DNA of 64,000 bases, taken from assembly GCF_000311785.1 (NCBI RefSeq), contig NZ_HE978539.1:213955-277954 (forward strand). The letters are read 5' to 3'. Under the pieces are notes generated by a model that did no database searches, was not told the origin of the DNA, and saw only the letters and a program-made list of their open reading frames with translations. The stretch is from Brevibacillus massiliensis (GTDB lineage: Bacteria; Bacillota; Bacilli; Brevibacillales; Brevibacillaceae). Positions 9,777 through 18,992 of the stretch are shown here, piece after piece. Every line of letters starts with the position of its first letter. Position 1 is the first letter of the stretch. The position numbers and the translations under genes are program-made.

Positions 9777-9811
9777 GTAAAACACTCCTCTCCGGTTGTT
9801 TCCTCATTTTT

Positions 9812-10915
9812 TTAACTGGATACCGCCAGCAGCGTTACCCAGTAATCTCGATTGATCACTTCGCCTTCCAGCCGGTTTCCTTCAGCCGGCGGCAGTGCTT
9901 CACGCAGCTCATCTGCCCCGTAGCGGCTGATCCCTCTGCCGATCAGCGTACCGTCGCAGAGTACTTCGACTACTTCCCCTGCCGCGAACGAGCCGTCGAC
10001 GCTTTGAATACCGGCTGCCAGCAGGCTTTTGTTCTTGTTGAGCAGGGCATCGGCGGCTCCCTTGTCAACGTGCAGCCTGCCGTGGACGGCGGAGTGCAGG
10101 GCGATCCACTGCTTTCGCGTAGAGACGTTCCACTTTTTCGTCTGTTCCCGGGTCATGCCCACATACGTCCCGACGCCTTCGCCGGCCAGGATGGACAGCA
10201 AGCCGTCATCGCCGTTTGCCCGGCCGATGAAGCAGGGGATGCCCAGGGAATGGGCGGTTTTCGCCGCTTTCAGCTTGGAGGCCATGCCGCCCGTTCCCAA
10301 TGCTCCGGCACTTCCCGCCAACGCTTCCGCTTCTGCCGTGACGGTCCGCAAAAAGGGAATCCGCCGGGCGTCGGGGTGTTTGCGCGGGTCTTTGTCGTAC
10401 AAGCCGTCCGTATCCGTCAAGATCACGTAGAGATCGGCGTGGACCAGGCCGGCGACCAGTGCGCCCAGCATGTCGTTGTCGCCAAACGTCAATTCGGCGA
10501 CAGAAACCGTGTCATTCTCGTTGATGATTGGCAGGATTCTGCGGGACAGCAGCAGGGAGATGGTCTGGAAGGCGTGGCGATATCGTTCCTGATCGGAAAA
10601 GTCCCCCCGCGTCAGCAGAATTTGCGCTACCGTACAGTTGTTTTGCCCAAACAGGGCGGCGTACTGCTGCATTAACATGCCTTGGCCGATCGCAGCGGCC
10701 GCCTGCTTGGCAGCCAATGTGCGGGGCCGCTGTTTATAGCCGAGCTGCGCGTACCCGCTGGCTACCGCCCCGGAAGAAACCAGTACGGTTTCATGTCCGT
10801 TCGCATGCAGCCGGGATATGTTGGAAACGATGGCGGAAAGTTTTGCAGGATCACATCCTCCCTGAGGGGAGGCGAGGGAACTGCTGCCCACCTTGACCAC
10901 GATTCGCTTTTTCAT
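9812..10915 (-). CDS. proB: Glutamate 5-kinase with PUA domain
   Basis: Phosphorylates L-glutamate with ATP, the committed and usually proline-inhibited step of proline synthesis. The amino-acid kinase domain begins KKRIVVKVGSSSLA, continues with VLVSSGAVASGYA and INENDTVSVAEL (substrate binding), and ends with GTGGMASKLKAAK. A C-terminal PUA domain covers about residues 275-367. ATG at 10915 is chosen over an upstream in-frame start because AGAAAGGTGA lies just before it and homologues begin with MKKRIVVKVG. First gene of the proBAC operon, behind a T-box leader. Confidence 0.96.
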   Translation of the reverse strand: MKKRIVVKVGSSSLASPQGGCDPAKLSAIVSNISRLHANGHETVLVSSGAVASGYAQLGYKQRPRTLAAKQAAAAIGQGMLMQQYAALFGQNNCTVAQILLTRGDFSDQERYRHAFQTISLLLSRRILPIINENDTVSVAELTFGDNDMLGALVAGLVHADLYVILTDTDGLYDKDPRKHPDARRIPFLRTVTAEAEALAGSAGALGTGGMASKLKAAKTAHSLGIPCFIGRANGDDGLLSILAGEGVGTYVGMTREQTKKWNVSTRKQWIALHSAVHGRLHVDKGAADALLNKNKSLLAAGIQSVDGSFAAGEVVEVLCDGTLIGRGISRYGADELREALPPAEGNRLEGEVINRDYWVTLLAVSS

Positions 10916-10948
10916 TTGACGCTTCACCTTTCTGTTCCGGGTATACAA

Positions 10949-11230
10949 AAAACCCTTTCATCCACATAAGGACGAAAGGGTCTGCTTTCGCGGTACCACC
11001 TTATTTGACAGCCTGATAAAAAACAAGAGCTGTCCGGCTTTTCGCCGGGCCCATGCCGCAGCGCTTTCCTTGATAACAGGGGAAAGGGTCCTGTTCTAGG
11101 TCATCCCTAGCCGCTCCGGGGCGGGTTCAAACCACTTCTGGGCGAATCCTTTCAGCCGCCGAGATTCGCTCTCTATGCCAGACGCATCGGTTTTACTATT
11201 CCCCATCATCGCGTTCAATGATATCCATGT
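10949..11230 (-). promoter_or_regulatory. T-box riboswitch leader of the proBAC operon, proline type
   Basis: Read on the minus strand, the T-box core AAGGTGGTACCGCG (about 10990-11003) is followed by a terminator in which ACCCTTTC and GAAAGGGT flank GTCCTTATGTGGAT, ending in a T run. Upstream are Stem I hallmarks: AGTA near 11190 and a long hairpin around 11140-11175. The candidate specifier segment TTGAACCCGCC (11120-11130) contains a Pro codon (CCC or CCG, depending on the exact loop register), as expected for tRNA-Pro sensing. Uncharged tRNA-Pro would permit readthrough into proB. T-box identity is strong; the specifier register is an inference. Confidence 0.92.
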
Positions 11231-11242
11231 TATATAGACATC

Positions 11243-11272
11243 ATTATGCCCCCAGGTGAATTATTATGTCAA
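11243..11272 (-). promoter_or_regulatory. Sigma-A-type promoter for the proBAC T-box leader
   Basis: On the minus strand TTGACA (11267-11272) is separated by 18 bases from CATAAT (11243-11248), placing the transcription start just before the T-box Stem I. Confidence 0.7.
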
Positions 11273-11290
11273 GTCCCCGATAGCATTCAT

Positions 11291-11959
11291 TTAGCGGAAC
11301 CTGCTTTGGCCGTATTCGCCCGTCCGCTTGTCAATTTCGAAGCTGCCGGTTTTTTGATCGCGAACCAGGTGGTAGGTAATCGTCTGGTTTCCCGCAAAGT
11401 TGGCCGGCGCGGCCCCTTGAACCACCGCTGTAATGCCGGACGGGTCAACCTTTGCCGTCGTATTGCGCAAGGAGATGAGGACGGGATAATCGACCTGCGG
11501 GGCGGCGATGTACAATTTTCCGTTTTCCATCCGCGTCGTCAGGTTGTCGTACATTTTTACGGCCAGCGGGTGGCTCCAAAACGTGGAAAAATGCGCAATA
11601 ACCTTTTCCTTGCTGTCGTACTCCGGCGGAAGCTGACGGTAGCGCAGGCCGTCTTCTGTAATCGTCTTGCCGGTTGGCAGCGACGCTGCGGCGTAGAGAA
11701 CATCCTCGACGACGTGTTCAGCTTTATTCAAGAACAAGACGAGCTCGGACTTGTCCTTGTCCAGATTGGTGATCGCGGTTGTCTTCAGTTTTTTGTCCTC
11801 TTTCGCTGCGGGCTTCTGCTTGCCGGCGGTCTTCGTACCTTTGGTTTTGTTTTTTGTTTGCGTCGATTTCGTCTGATCTTTGGCCTTCTGTGTGCCTTGT
11901 TGTCCGCCGCAGCCTGACACGGCGACAGCCAAAGCGAGGATGAGCAGCCACTTTCTCAT
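11291..11959 (-). CDS. Lipoprotein, IseA-like DL-endopeptidase inhibitor family
   Basis: A 222-residue protein with a lipoprotein signal (LLILALAVAVSGCGG, lipobox SGC), so it is probably anchored outside the membrane. A low-complexity Lys/Thr/Gln linker (residues ~25-60) is followed by a globular domain with AEHVVEDVLYAAASLP, YRQLPPEYDSKEKVIAHFSTF and ALxxKMYDNL. This resembles IseA/YoeB, which inhibits cell-wall DL-endopeptidases in B. subtilis; the match is from memory of the pattern and is only moderate. ATG at 11959 has GAGGTGG at close spacing. Monocistronic, upstream of the proBAC promoter. Confidence 0.55.
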   Translation of the reverse strand: MRKWLLILALAVAVSGCGGQQGTQKAKDQTKSTQTKNKTKGTKTAGKQKPAAKEDKKLKTTAITNLDKDKSELVLFLNKAEHVVEDVLYAAASLPTGKTITEDGLRYRQLPPEYDSKEKVIAHFSTFWSHPLAVKMYDNLTTRMENGKLYIAAPQVDYPVLISLRNTTAKVDPSGITAVVQGAAPANFAGNQTITYHLVRDQKTGSFEIDKRTGEYGQSRFR

Positions 11960-12142
11960 GTTTTCCACCTCACACCTGTCGGCTATTTTCTGTTTTTAGC
12001 ATGTGAAGCGGCTGGCAAGATAACCATGTTAACTTTTTCCTGCGGCATGTGCCGGCCAAATAGGGAGGAGGGGCTTGTTTGTTTGGGGTTTTACCACTAT
12101 GATGGATAAAGTGTGATCAATTTCGGCAATGAGGTGGTATTG

Positions 12143-12559
12143 ATGTTCGGTATTGGCAAAAAAGCAAAAAAGCTGGATGGCATAGATATGTTGATCATCA
12201 AGACAGAGGAGTCGGCGAACCGCCATTTTTATCAGGTGGTATTTCCCAGCGCATACGCGAATGACATCGTCAGCATGCTGCGCAAACTGCAAAAATCGCC
12301 GATCAACAAGCGCGAGTACCTGGGGGAAATCGGCGGGTTTCACATCAGCACGCATCTGGAGGCGATGACCAGCTTTGAAGTGCTGGACGAAGCGGATCTG
12401 GAAGCGCATCCCGTGCAAATCCAGGATTTTGCCAACATCCTGCTGCGCCGTCTGGAGGCTCTTGAAGAAAGCGGAGAGGTGGGGGAGTCCGAAGAACTCG
12501 CCTTTATCATGGGAGAGCTGACCATGCTGCGGGATGGCACCTTTGTACCGCAGATGTAA
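12143..12559 (+). CDS. Uncharacterised 138-residue soluble protein
   Basis: Not recognised. The protein begins MFGIGKKAKKLDGIDMLIIK and is hydrophilic, with no signal peptide or membrane segment. Its acidic C-terminal half (ALEESGEVGESEELAFIMGEL) is probably helical. ATG at 12143 is chosen because GAGGTGG lies six bases upstream; the in-frame GTG at 12113 has no ribosome binding site. It stands alone between a divergent lipoprotein gene and the fadN operon. Codon use resembles its neighbours, so it looks like a genuine gene. Confidence 0.6.
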   Translation: MFGIGKKAKKLDGIDMLIIKTEESANRHFYQVVFPSAYANDIVSMLRKLQKSPINKREYLGEIGGFHISTHLEAMTSFEVLDEADLEAHPVQIQDFANILLRRLEALEESGEVGESEELAFIMGELTMLRDGTFVPQM

Positions 12560-12706
12560 ATTCGCATTGCAACCGGATTTACATTGTTTTAGAATAAATC
12601 TGAACAGATGTTCATTTCCTCGCAACGCAGCGGAAACATTCCACGAATACGCAATCAGAGGGGCTTTTTCTCTAGACGGCAGTGGAGTGTTTTTTTTAGC
12701 CGAAAA

Positions 12707-12724
12707 TGAATGAATATTCATTCA
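12707..12724. promoter_or_regulatory. FadR operator upstream of fadNAE
   Basis: TGAATGAATATTCATTCA is a perfect 18-bp palindrome. It matches the Bacillus FadR (TetR family) consensus TGAATGAMTANTCATTCA. FadR represses fatty acid degradation genes until long-chain acyl-CoA binds it. The site lies about 80 bases before the fadN start. The regulator itself is not in the window. Confidence 0.88.
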
Positions 12725-12800
12725 AAAAGCTGCGAGCACATGAGCTGCGGGAACAGAACATAGGCTTAGGGTGAGAGAAAGCAAACAAGGAGGGTACTTG

Positions 12801-15209
12801 ATGGAACGCAAAATTCGCAAAGCCGCTGTGCTTGGTTCCGGGGTAATGGGAGCGGGAATTGCCGCCCACTTGGCAAATGCAGGGATTCCGACGTATTTAT
12901 TGGATGTCGTCCCCGGCGAATTGACGGCGGAGGAAGCGAAAAAAGGGCTGACGCTGGAGCATCCTGCCGTGCGAAACCGCATTGCCCAATCGGGCAAAGA
13001 CAGGCTGGTCAAGGCCAAGCCGGCCCCGCTTTACGACAGGGCCAATCTCGCCCTGATTACGGTTGGCAATATGGAAGATCACCTTTCTCTCCTGGCGGAG
13101 GCAGATTGGATCATCGAAGCAGTGGTAGAGAACCTGGAAGTGAAAAAGCAAGTTTTTGCCGCGGTCGAGGCATACCGCAAACCCGGCGCCATCGTCTCTT
13201 CCAATACTTCGGGCGTTTCCATCAACGAGATGTGCAAAGAGCGTTCCGCCGAGTTTCGCAAGCATTTTCTCGGCACCCACTTTTTTAATCCTCCCCGCTA
13301 TCTGAAACTTCTGGAGATTATCCCCGGCAGCGAGACAGACCCGGACGTCGTCGGCTTCATGCAGCGGTTTGGCGAATTCGTCCTGGGAAAAGGGACGGTC
13401 CTCTGCAAAGATACGCCCAATTTTATCGCGAACCGCATCGGGACCTACGGCTTGCAAGTATCGATTCACGAAATGGTCCGGCTGGGACTTGCTGTAGATG
13501 AGGTAGACGCCTTGACCGGTCCTGTCATCGGGCGGCCGAAAAGCGCTACGTTTCGAACCCTGGATGTCGTCGGCCTGGACACGTATGTACACGTCGCCCG
13601 TAACGTACAGGAGAAAAGCGGCGATCCGGGAGAGCGAGCTGTTTTTGAAGTGCCCGAATTCGTCTTGCGGATGGTGGAAAAAGGCTGGATCGGGCAAAAA
13701 AGCGGGCAAGGCTTTTTTAAACAGGAACAGACAGCGGCAGGCAAAGAGATATGGGCCATCGACTACCAGACACTGGAATACCGTCCGCGAATCAAGGCGA
13801 GCTTCCCGTCGCTGGCAGCGGCCAAATCGTCCAAAGACTTGCCGCAGAAGCTTCGGACACTGGCCTGGGGCAGCGATAAAGGGAGCGAGTTTATTTGGAA
13901 CCTGTTCAAAAAGGTACTGCTTTACTCAGCGGCCAAAGTGGGAGAGATCACGGACGACATCGTCGCCATCGACCGGGCGATGAAGTGGGGCTTCGGCTGG
14001 GAACTGGGGCCGTTTGAAACCTGGGATGCCCTCGGCGTCGAGAAGTCGGTCGCCCGGATGCGGGAGGAGGGGGAAGCGATCCCGCCTTTGGTCGAAGAAC
14101 TGCTGGCAAGCGGGAAAACCAGCTTTTACGAGCGGACAGACGGCCGTATCGGAGCTTTTGCGATCGGCGGCAAATACGCCTTGATCGAGGAGAACAAGCA
14201 GAGAATCAACCTTGCAGCGTTAAAAGAGCAGGGGAAGCTGATCAGGAAGAACGCCGGGGCAGCGCTGATCGATTTGGGGGATGGCGTCGCCTGTCTGGAA
14301 TTTACCTCCCCGCACAACGCTTTGGGCATGGACATCCTGCACATGGCGAATACGGCTGTCGAGGTCGTCAAGCAGGACTTCCTCGGGCTGGTCATCGGCA
14401 ATCAAGGCAAGAACTTTTGCGTCGGCATGAACCTGGCGATGGCGCTGGTCGAGGCCCAGGACGAAAACTGGCCGGAGCTGGAGCTTTTGGTGAAAAAGTT
14501 TCATGCGGTAAAACAGGCATTCAGGCAAATGGGACGTCCTGTGGTCGCAGCCCCGTTCGGCATGACGCTCGGCGGAGGCGTGGAGGTATGCTATCTGGCG
14601 GATCGCGTCCAGGCATCTGCCGAGACTTATATGGGGCTGGTTGAGGCCGGGGTGGGACTAATCCCGGCTGGCGGCGGCACGTCGGAGATGCTGTTTCGCG
14701 CCATGGAGAACGTTCCGCAGGGAGGCACGTTTCCCGTTGATCCCTTCCCGTTCGTCGCCCGGGCCTTTGAAACGATTGCGCTGGCCAAAGTCTCGACGAG
14801 CGCCCACGAGGCCGTCCAGCTCGGCTACCTGCGTCCGACTGACGGCATCAGCATCCATCCCGATCACTTGCTCTACGACGCCAAGCAGGCTGTGCTGACC
14901 ATGGACAAAGCGGGGTACAGGCCGCGCCAGCCGCGAAAAATTCGCGTGATCGGCGAGACCGGCTATGCCAACCTGCGGCAAAATCTCTATTCGATGCGGA
15001 TCGGCGGGCTGATCAGCGAACATGACGAGCTGATCGCCGGCAAGCTGGCCTACGTCATGGCGGGGGGCAGTCTGCCAGCCGGGACGGAAGTGAGTGAAGC
15101 GTACATCCTGGAGCTGGAGAAACAGGCGTTCATGGAATTGATCAAGACGCAGAAGTCGCAGCAGCGGATGCAGCACATGCTGGCCAAGGGCAAGGCGCTG
15201 CGCAACTGA
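12801..15209 (+). CDS. fadN: 3-hydroxyacyl-CoA dehydrogenase / enoyl-CoA hydratase
   Basis: Bifunctional beta-oxidation enzyme hydrating enoyl-CoA and oxidising 3-hydroxyacyl-CoA with NAD. The N-terminal NAD-binding domain starts AAVLGSGVMGAGIAAHLANAG, with VENLEVKKQVFA and SSNTSGVSINEM typical of HAD. The C-terminal part from about residue 470 is a crotonase-like domain (GNQGKNFCVGMNLAMAL and GMTLGGGVEVCYLADRVQAS). This dehydrogenase-first order and the 802 residues match B. subtilis FadN (YusL) more than E. coli FadB. ATG at 12801 follows AAGGAGGG. First gene of fadNAE. Confidence 0.94.
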   Translation: MERKIRKAAVLGSGVMGAGIAAHLANAGIPTYLLDVVPGELTAEEAKKGLTLEHPAVRNRIAQSGKDRLVKAKPAPLYDRANLALITVGNMEDHLSLLAEADWIIEAVVENLEVKKQVFAAVEAYRKPGAIVSSNTSGVSINEMCKERSAEFRKHFLGTHFFNPPRYLKLLEIIPGSETDPDVVGFMQRFGEFVLGKGTVLCKDTPNFIANRIGTYGLQVSIHEMVRLGLAVDEVDALTGPVIGRPKSATFRTLDVVGLDTYVHVARNVQEKSGDPGERAVFEVPEFVLRMVEKGWIGQKSGQGFFKQEQTAAGKEIWAIDYQTLEYRPRIKASFPSLAAAKSSKDLPQKLRTLAWGSDKGSEFIWNLFKKVLLYSAAKVGEITDDIVAIDRAMKWGFGWELGPFETWDALGVEKSVARMREEGEAIPPLVEELLASGKTSFYERTDGRIGAFAIGGKYALIEENKQRINLAALKEQGKLIRKNAGAALIDLGDGVACLEFTSPHNALGMDILHMANTAVEVVKQDFLGLVIGNQGKNFCVGMNLAMALVEAQDENWPELELLVKKFHAVKQAFRQMGRPVVAAPFGMTLGGGVEVCYLADRVQASAETYMGLVEAGVGLIPAGGGTSEMLFRAMENVPQGGTFPVDPFPFVARAFETIALAKVSTSAHEAVQLGYLRPTDGISIHPDHLLYDAKQAVLTMDKAGYRPRQPRKIRVIGETGYANLRQNLYSMRIGGLISEHDELIAGKLAYVMAGGSLPAGTEVSEAYILELEKQAFMELIKTQKSQQRMQHMLAKGKALRN

Positions 15210-15233
15210 TCCAGATTGCAAGGAGGAGAGAGC

Positions 15234-16412
15234 ATGAGAGAAGCAGTCATCGTCGCCGGGGCGCGGACGGCGGTAGGCAAAGCAAAACGGGGCAGCCTGA
15301 AGGACGTGCACCCGGTCGATATGGGGGCGGCTGTAGTCGGCGACCTGCTGCGCCGGGTGCCCGCGCTTGATCCGGCCTTGATCGAAGATGTAATCATGGG
15401 GACAGCGGTTCCCGAGGCCGAGCAGGGCATGAATATGGCGCGCCTGATCGGGCTTCGCGCCGGATTGCCGACATCTGTGCCGGGCATCACGATTAACCGG
15501 TTTTGTTCTTCCGGATTGCAGACGATCGCCTACGCCGCACAGCAGATCGTCGCCGGCGGAGCGGACGTCATCGTCGCCGGCGGCGTGGAGAGCATGAGCC
15601 TGCTGCCGATGCTGGGCCATAAAGTCGCGCTCAATCCGACGCTGGTGGAGACGATGCCCGAAGCTTATATGGGCATGGGACATACGGCGGAAGAGGTGGC
15701 GCGGCGCTATCAGGTGAGCCGGGAAGACCAGGATGCCTTCGCGGCGGAAAGCCATCGCCGGGCAGCGGCGGCGATCAGGGAAGGAAAGTTTGCCGAGGAG
15801 ATCGTGCCGCTGCAGGTCAAACAGCACCACGTTGACGACGACGGAGCGGTGCATGTAAAGGAATTTCAATTTGATACGGATGAAGGCGTTCGCTACGACA
15901 CGACCGTCGAAGGATTAGCCAAGCTAAAGCCGGTATTTCATCCGCACGGCACGGTTACGGCGGGGAACGCCTCGCAGACGAGTGACGGAGCGGCAGCCGT
16001 CATGGTCATGTCCGCCGCCAAGGCAGCCGAGCTTGGGATTGCACCGCTTGCCCGCTTCCGCTCGTTTACGGTAGGGGGCGTCGATCCCGACGTCATGGGG
16101 ATCGGTCCGGTCGTGGCGATTCCCAAAGCGCTCAAGCTGGCGGGATTGTCGGTTGCCGATGTCGACTTGTTTGAATTGAACGAGGCGTTCGCCTCGCAGT
16201 CGCTGGCGGTTATCCGCGAGCTGGATCTGGATCCGGCGAAGGTAAACGTAAACGGCGGAGCGATTGCCCTGGGTCATCCGCTCGGCTGTACAGGTGCCAA
16301 GCTGACCGTCTCTCTGCTCCAGGAGCTCCGGCGGCAGGGCGGGAGGTACGGGGTCGTGACCATGTGCATCGGCGGCGGCATGGGAGCCGCCGGCGTGTTT
16401 GAACTGCTGTGA
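15234..16412 (+). CDS. fadA: Acetyl-CoA acyltransferase (3-ketoacyl-CoA thiolase)
   Basis: Thiolytic cleavage of 3-ketoacyl-CoA to acetyl-CoA and a shortened acyl-CoA. The active-site Cys is in [12 protein letters not shown] (near residue 90). The second catalytic region [13 protein letters not shown] and the final [13 protein letters not shown] hold the conserved His and Cys of thiolases. The ATG at 15234 follows AAGGAGGAGAG. It has 392 residues and lies 24 bases after fadN, in the same operon. Confidence 0.95.
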   Translation: MREAVIVAGARTAVGKAKRGSLKDVHPVDMGAAVVGDLLRRVPALDPALIEDVIMGTAVPEAEQGMNMARLIGLRAGLPTSVPGITINRFCSSGLQTIAYAAQQIVAGGADVIVAGGVESMSLLPMLGHKVALNPTLVETMPEAYMGMGHTAEEVARRYQVSREDQDAFAAESHRRAAAAIREGKFAEEIVPLQVKQHHVDDDGAVHVKEFQFDTDEGVRYDTTVEGLAKLKPVFHPHGTVTAGNASQTSDGAAAVMVMSAAKAAELGIAPLARFRSFTVGGVDPDVMGIGPVVAIPKALKLAGLSVADVDLFELNEAFASQSLAVIRELDLDPAKVNVNGGAIALGHPLGCTGAKLTVSLLQELRRQGGRYGVVTMCIGGGMGAAGVFELL

Positions 16413-16440
16413 CAGTCTCTTGTAAAGGAGAGTGAGTGGA

Positions 16441-18219
16441 ATGGCGGAAACGAATAACGTGATTCGAGGCGGCAGTTTTCTTATTGATACCGGGTCGTGT
16501 GATGAAGTGTTCACGCCGGAAGACATCCGTGAAGAGCATAAGATGATCGCCAGAACGACAGAGGATTTTATCACCCATGAGGTTCGCCCGCGTCTGGGCG
16601 AAATCGAAGCACAGCATTTTGATCTCTCGGTCCAATTGTTGAAGGACGCGGGAAAGCTGGGGCTGCTCGGCGCAGATGTGCCGGAGGCGTACGGGGGCCT
16701 GGGGCTGGACAAGGTAAGCTCGGCGTTGATCACGGAAAAGTTTGCACTCGCCCGCAGCTTTGCGATAAGCTACGGAGCACATGTGGGCATTGGTTCGCTG
16801 CCGATCGTCTACTTTGGCAGCGAGGAGCAAAAGCGCAGGTACCTGCCTGATCTGGCCTCCGGAGCCCGCTTGGCGGCCTACTGTCTGACCGAACCGGGCT
16901 CCGGGTCTGATGCGCTTGGCGCCAAGACGGTGGCCCGCCTCTCCGCAGACGGCAAACACTACATTCTCAACGGAGAAAAGCAGTGGATTACCAACGGCGG
17001 GTTCGCCGATGTGTTCATCGTCTACGCCAAGATCGACGGCGAACAGTTTACGGCGTTTATCGTCGAGCGGACGTATCCGGGCGTCTCCTTTGGGCAGGAA
17101 GAGAAAAAAATGGGGATCAAGGGCTCGTCGACGCGGACCGTCATCCTGCAGGACGTTCCCGTACCTGTGGAAAATCTGCTGGGCCAGCCGGGCAGGGGCC
17201 ACGTGATCGCCTTTAACATCCTCAACATCGGCCGCTACAAGCTGGCATTGGGAACAGTCGGATCCGCCAAGCACGCCCTTCATCTGGCGGCGACATACGC
17301 AAAAGGACGGAGGCAATTCCAAACCGCGATCGCCAATTTTCCCCTGATCCAAAACAAGCTGGCCAACATGGCGATCAAGCTGTACGCAGCCGAAAGCTCC
17401 GTCTACCGAACTGTTGGCTTGTTTGACTCCGCGATGTCTGCGCTGGGGGAAAAGGCGGACATGGGCGGCGAAGCAGCAAAGGCGATTGCCGATTATGCGA
17501 TTGAGTGCTCGATTAACAAGGTGTTCGGCTCGGAAATGCTGGATTACTGCGTAGACGAAGGCGTGCAGATTCACGGCAGCTACGGTTTCATGTCTGAGTA
17601 TGAAATCGAGCATATGTATCGCGACTCCAGAATCAACCGCATTTTTGAAGGAACCAATGAAATCAATCGCCTGCTGATTCCCGACATGCTGGCCAAAAAG
17701 GCGATGAAGGGAGAGCTGCCGCTGCTCGCGGAGGCGGCCCGGCTGCAGGACGAACTGCTGCAGTACTATCCGGCGGAAGTGGAGGAGTCACCGCTGGCGG
17801 CAGAAAAACATCTGCTGTCGATGACCCGCAAAATCATTTTGATGGTGGCCGGATCGGCGATGATGAAATACCAGCAGGCCCTTGCCAAGGAACAGGAACT
17901 GCTGTCACTCATTGCCGATATGATTATCCAGCTTTATGCCATGGACAGCGTCGTGAAACGAACGGAGAAAGCCTTCTCGAAAAACGGCGTGGAAAAAGAA
18001 CGGCACAAATGGGAGCTGACGACTGTCTTTGTACACGAAGCGTTTGACAAGGTGGAGGCGTGGGCGAAGGAAGCGCTGGCGGCGATGGAGGAAGGAGACG
18101 AACTGCGCCTGCGGCTGTCCATCTTGAGAAAGCTGACTCGCAGCAATCCGGTGAACGCGATTCACTTGAAGCGAGCGATTGCAGACCAGGTGATCAAAGC
18201 AGACGGATACGCGGTTTGA
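16441..18219 (+). CDS. fadE: Acyl-CoA dehydrogenase, FadE/YusJ type
   Basis: FAD-dependent first step of beta-oxidation, forming 2-enoyl-CoA. At 592 residues it is longer than the usual ~380 residues. The extra C-terminal helical region (about 415-592) is typical of the FadE (YusJ) proteins of the Bacillus fadNAE operon. ACAD signatures include YCLTEPGSGSDALGAKT, KQWITNGGFADVFIV and QIHGSYGFMSEYEIEHMYRD. The catalytic Glu is expected in FEGTNEIN. AAAGGAGAG precedes ATG 16441. Last gene of the operon, followed by a strong terminator. Confidence 0.93.
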   Translation: MAETNNVIRGGSFLIDTGSCDEVFTPEDIREEHKMIARTTEDFITHEVRPRLGEIEAQHFDLSVQLLKDAGKLGLLGADVPEAYGGLGLDKVSSALITEKFALARSFAISYGAHVGIGSLPIVYFGSEEQKRRYLPDLASGARLAAYCLTEPGSGSDALGAKTVARLSADGKHYILNGEKQWITNGGFADVFIVYAKIDGEQFTAFIVERTYPGVSFGQEEKKMGIKGSSTRTVILQDVPVPVENLLGQPGRGHVIAFNILNIGRYKLALGTVGSAKHALHLAATYAKGRRQFQTAIANFPLIQNKLANMAIKLYAAESSVYRTVGLFDSAMSALGEKADMGGEAAKAIADYAIECSINKVFGSEMLDYCVDEGVQIHGSYGFMSEYEIEHMYRDSRINRIFEGTNEINRLLIPDMLAKKAMKGELPLLAEAARLQDELLQYYPAEVEESPLAAEKHLLSMTRKIILMVAGSAMMKYQQALAKEQELLSLIADMIIQLYAMDSVVKRTEKAFSKNGVEKERHKWELTTVFVHEAFDKVEAWAKEALAAMEEGDELRLRLSILRKLTRSNPVNAIHLKRAIADQVIKADGYAV

Positions 18220-18231
18220 CTGATGTATGTG

Positions 18232-18256
18232 AAGCTGGGGATTCATTCCCCAGCTT
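18232..18256. terminator. Terminator hairpin between fadE and the convergent sortase gene
   Basis: AAGCTGGGGA and TCCCCAGCTT form a perfect 10-bp stem around TTCAT, followed by GTTCTTGTT. It overlaps the 3' end of the sortase gene and could work for both directions. Confidence 0.75.
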
Positions 18257-18944
18257 GTTCTTGTTCCTCGGCAAGTTGGGTAAATACGACCAACCGCAGT
18301 GAATGTTGCTGAGTCTTTTTGTTAAATTTGCCTGCGCATGTAATCAAATTCAGCCGGGGGGTGTCCGACTCTCCGAAAACTCGTTGCCGTGGAGCTTTGG
18401 CAGGTGGAAAAAACTCCACCGACTTTACGACAAAGTTCAATTTCCGACCGTTTTTATCCGAGACAATCACCTTGTCTTGCGGCTTCAGCTTCTTTAGGCC
18501 GTAAAACACGGCCGGCCCCGTATAGTGATCCAGATGGCCTGCAATAACCGCACTTCCGTTCTCTCCCGGTTTTGTCCAGGGCATGAGTATCCCGACGCGA
18601 TCAAACGCTTTCGGTACGCCCATCTGCCCATTTTTCAATACTCCGACCGGCTCTACGGGAGCGTTTAGTTTGATGGAAGGTATTTGCAGACGGGCAGGGG
18701 TGATTCCGATCCGCTTCGGAGCCGGCTTTTGAGCAGGCGGTGTCGGAGCTGGCTGTGTTATTTCCATCGGGGGTGTTAGAGCCGGCTGTGCTGTATCCGG
18801 CGGTTCCGCTGCGCTGCCTGCTTCCGGCAGGCTCTGCTGATATTCAATCGGTGCCTGTTCAACCGCTGAAGGCGTAGGCGCTGAGGCGCAGCCCGGCAAA
18901 ACCAAAAGGGCAAGCACCAGGATAAGACATATGTGTTTCAGCAT
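18243..18944 (-). CDS. Class F-like sortase with lipoprotein signal
   Basis: A 233-residue transpeptidase. The N-terminus ends in a lipobox (LLVLPGCASAP), so it is predicted to be lipid-anchored, not held by a transmembrane helix. A Pro/Ala-rich linker (about 25-80) leads to the sortase beta-barrel: RLQIPSIKLNAPVEPVG, then catalytic His in VIAGHLDH, Cys in LNLITCAGKF and probable Arg in HSLRLVVFT. The domain resembles class F (and D/E) sortases. It lies 48 bases downstream of a tiny secreted protein with an MPSTG motif, a candidate substrate. A GGGGGAAG ribosome binding site precedes the ATG. Confidence 0.85.
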   Translation of the reverse strand: MLKHICLILVLALLVLPGCASAPTPSAVEQAPIEYQQSLPEAGSAAEPPDTAQPALTPPMEITQPAPTPPAQKPAPKRIGITPARLQIPSIKLNAPVEPVGVLKNGQMGVPKAFDRVGILMPWTKPGENGSAVIAGHLDHYTGPAVFYGLKKLKPQDKVIVSDKNGRKLNFVVKSVEFFPPAKAPRQRVFGESDTPRLNLITCAGKFNKKTQQHSLRLVVFTQLAEEQEQAGE

Positions 18945-18992
18945 TGTTCACGCTTCCCCCTAAAACGTAGGAAAAGAGGGAATATCCCTCTT

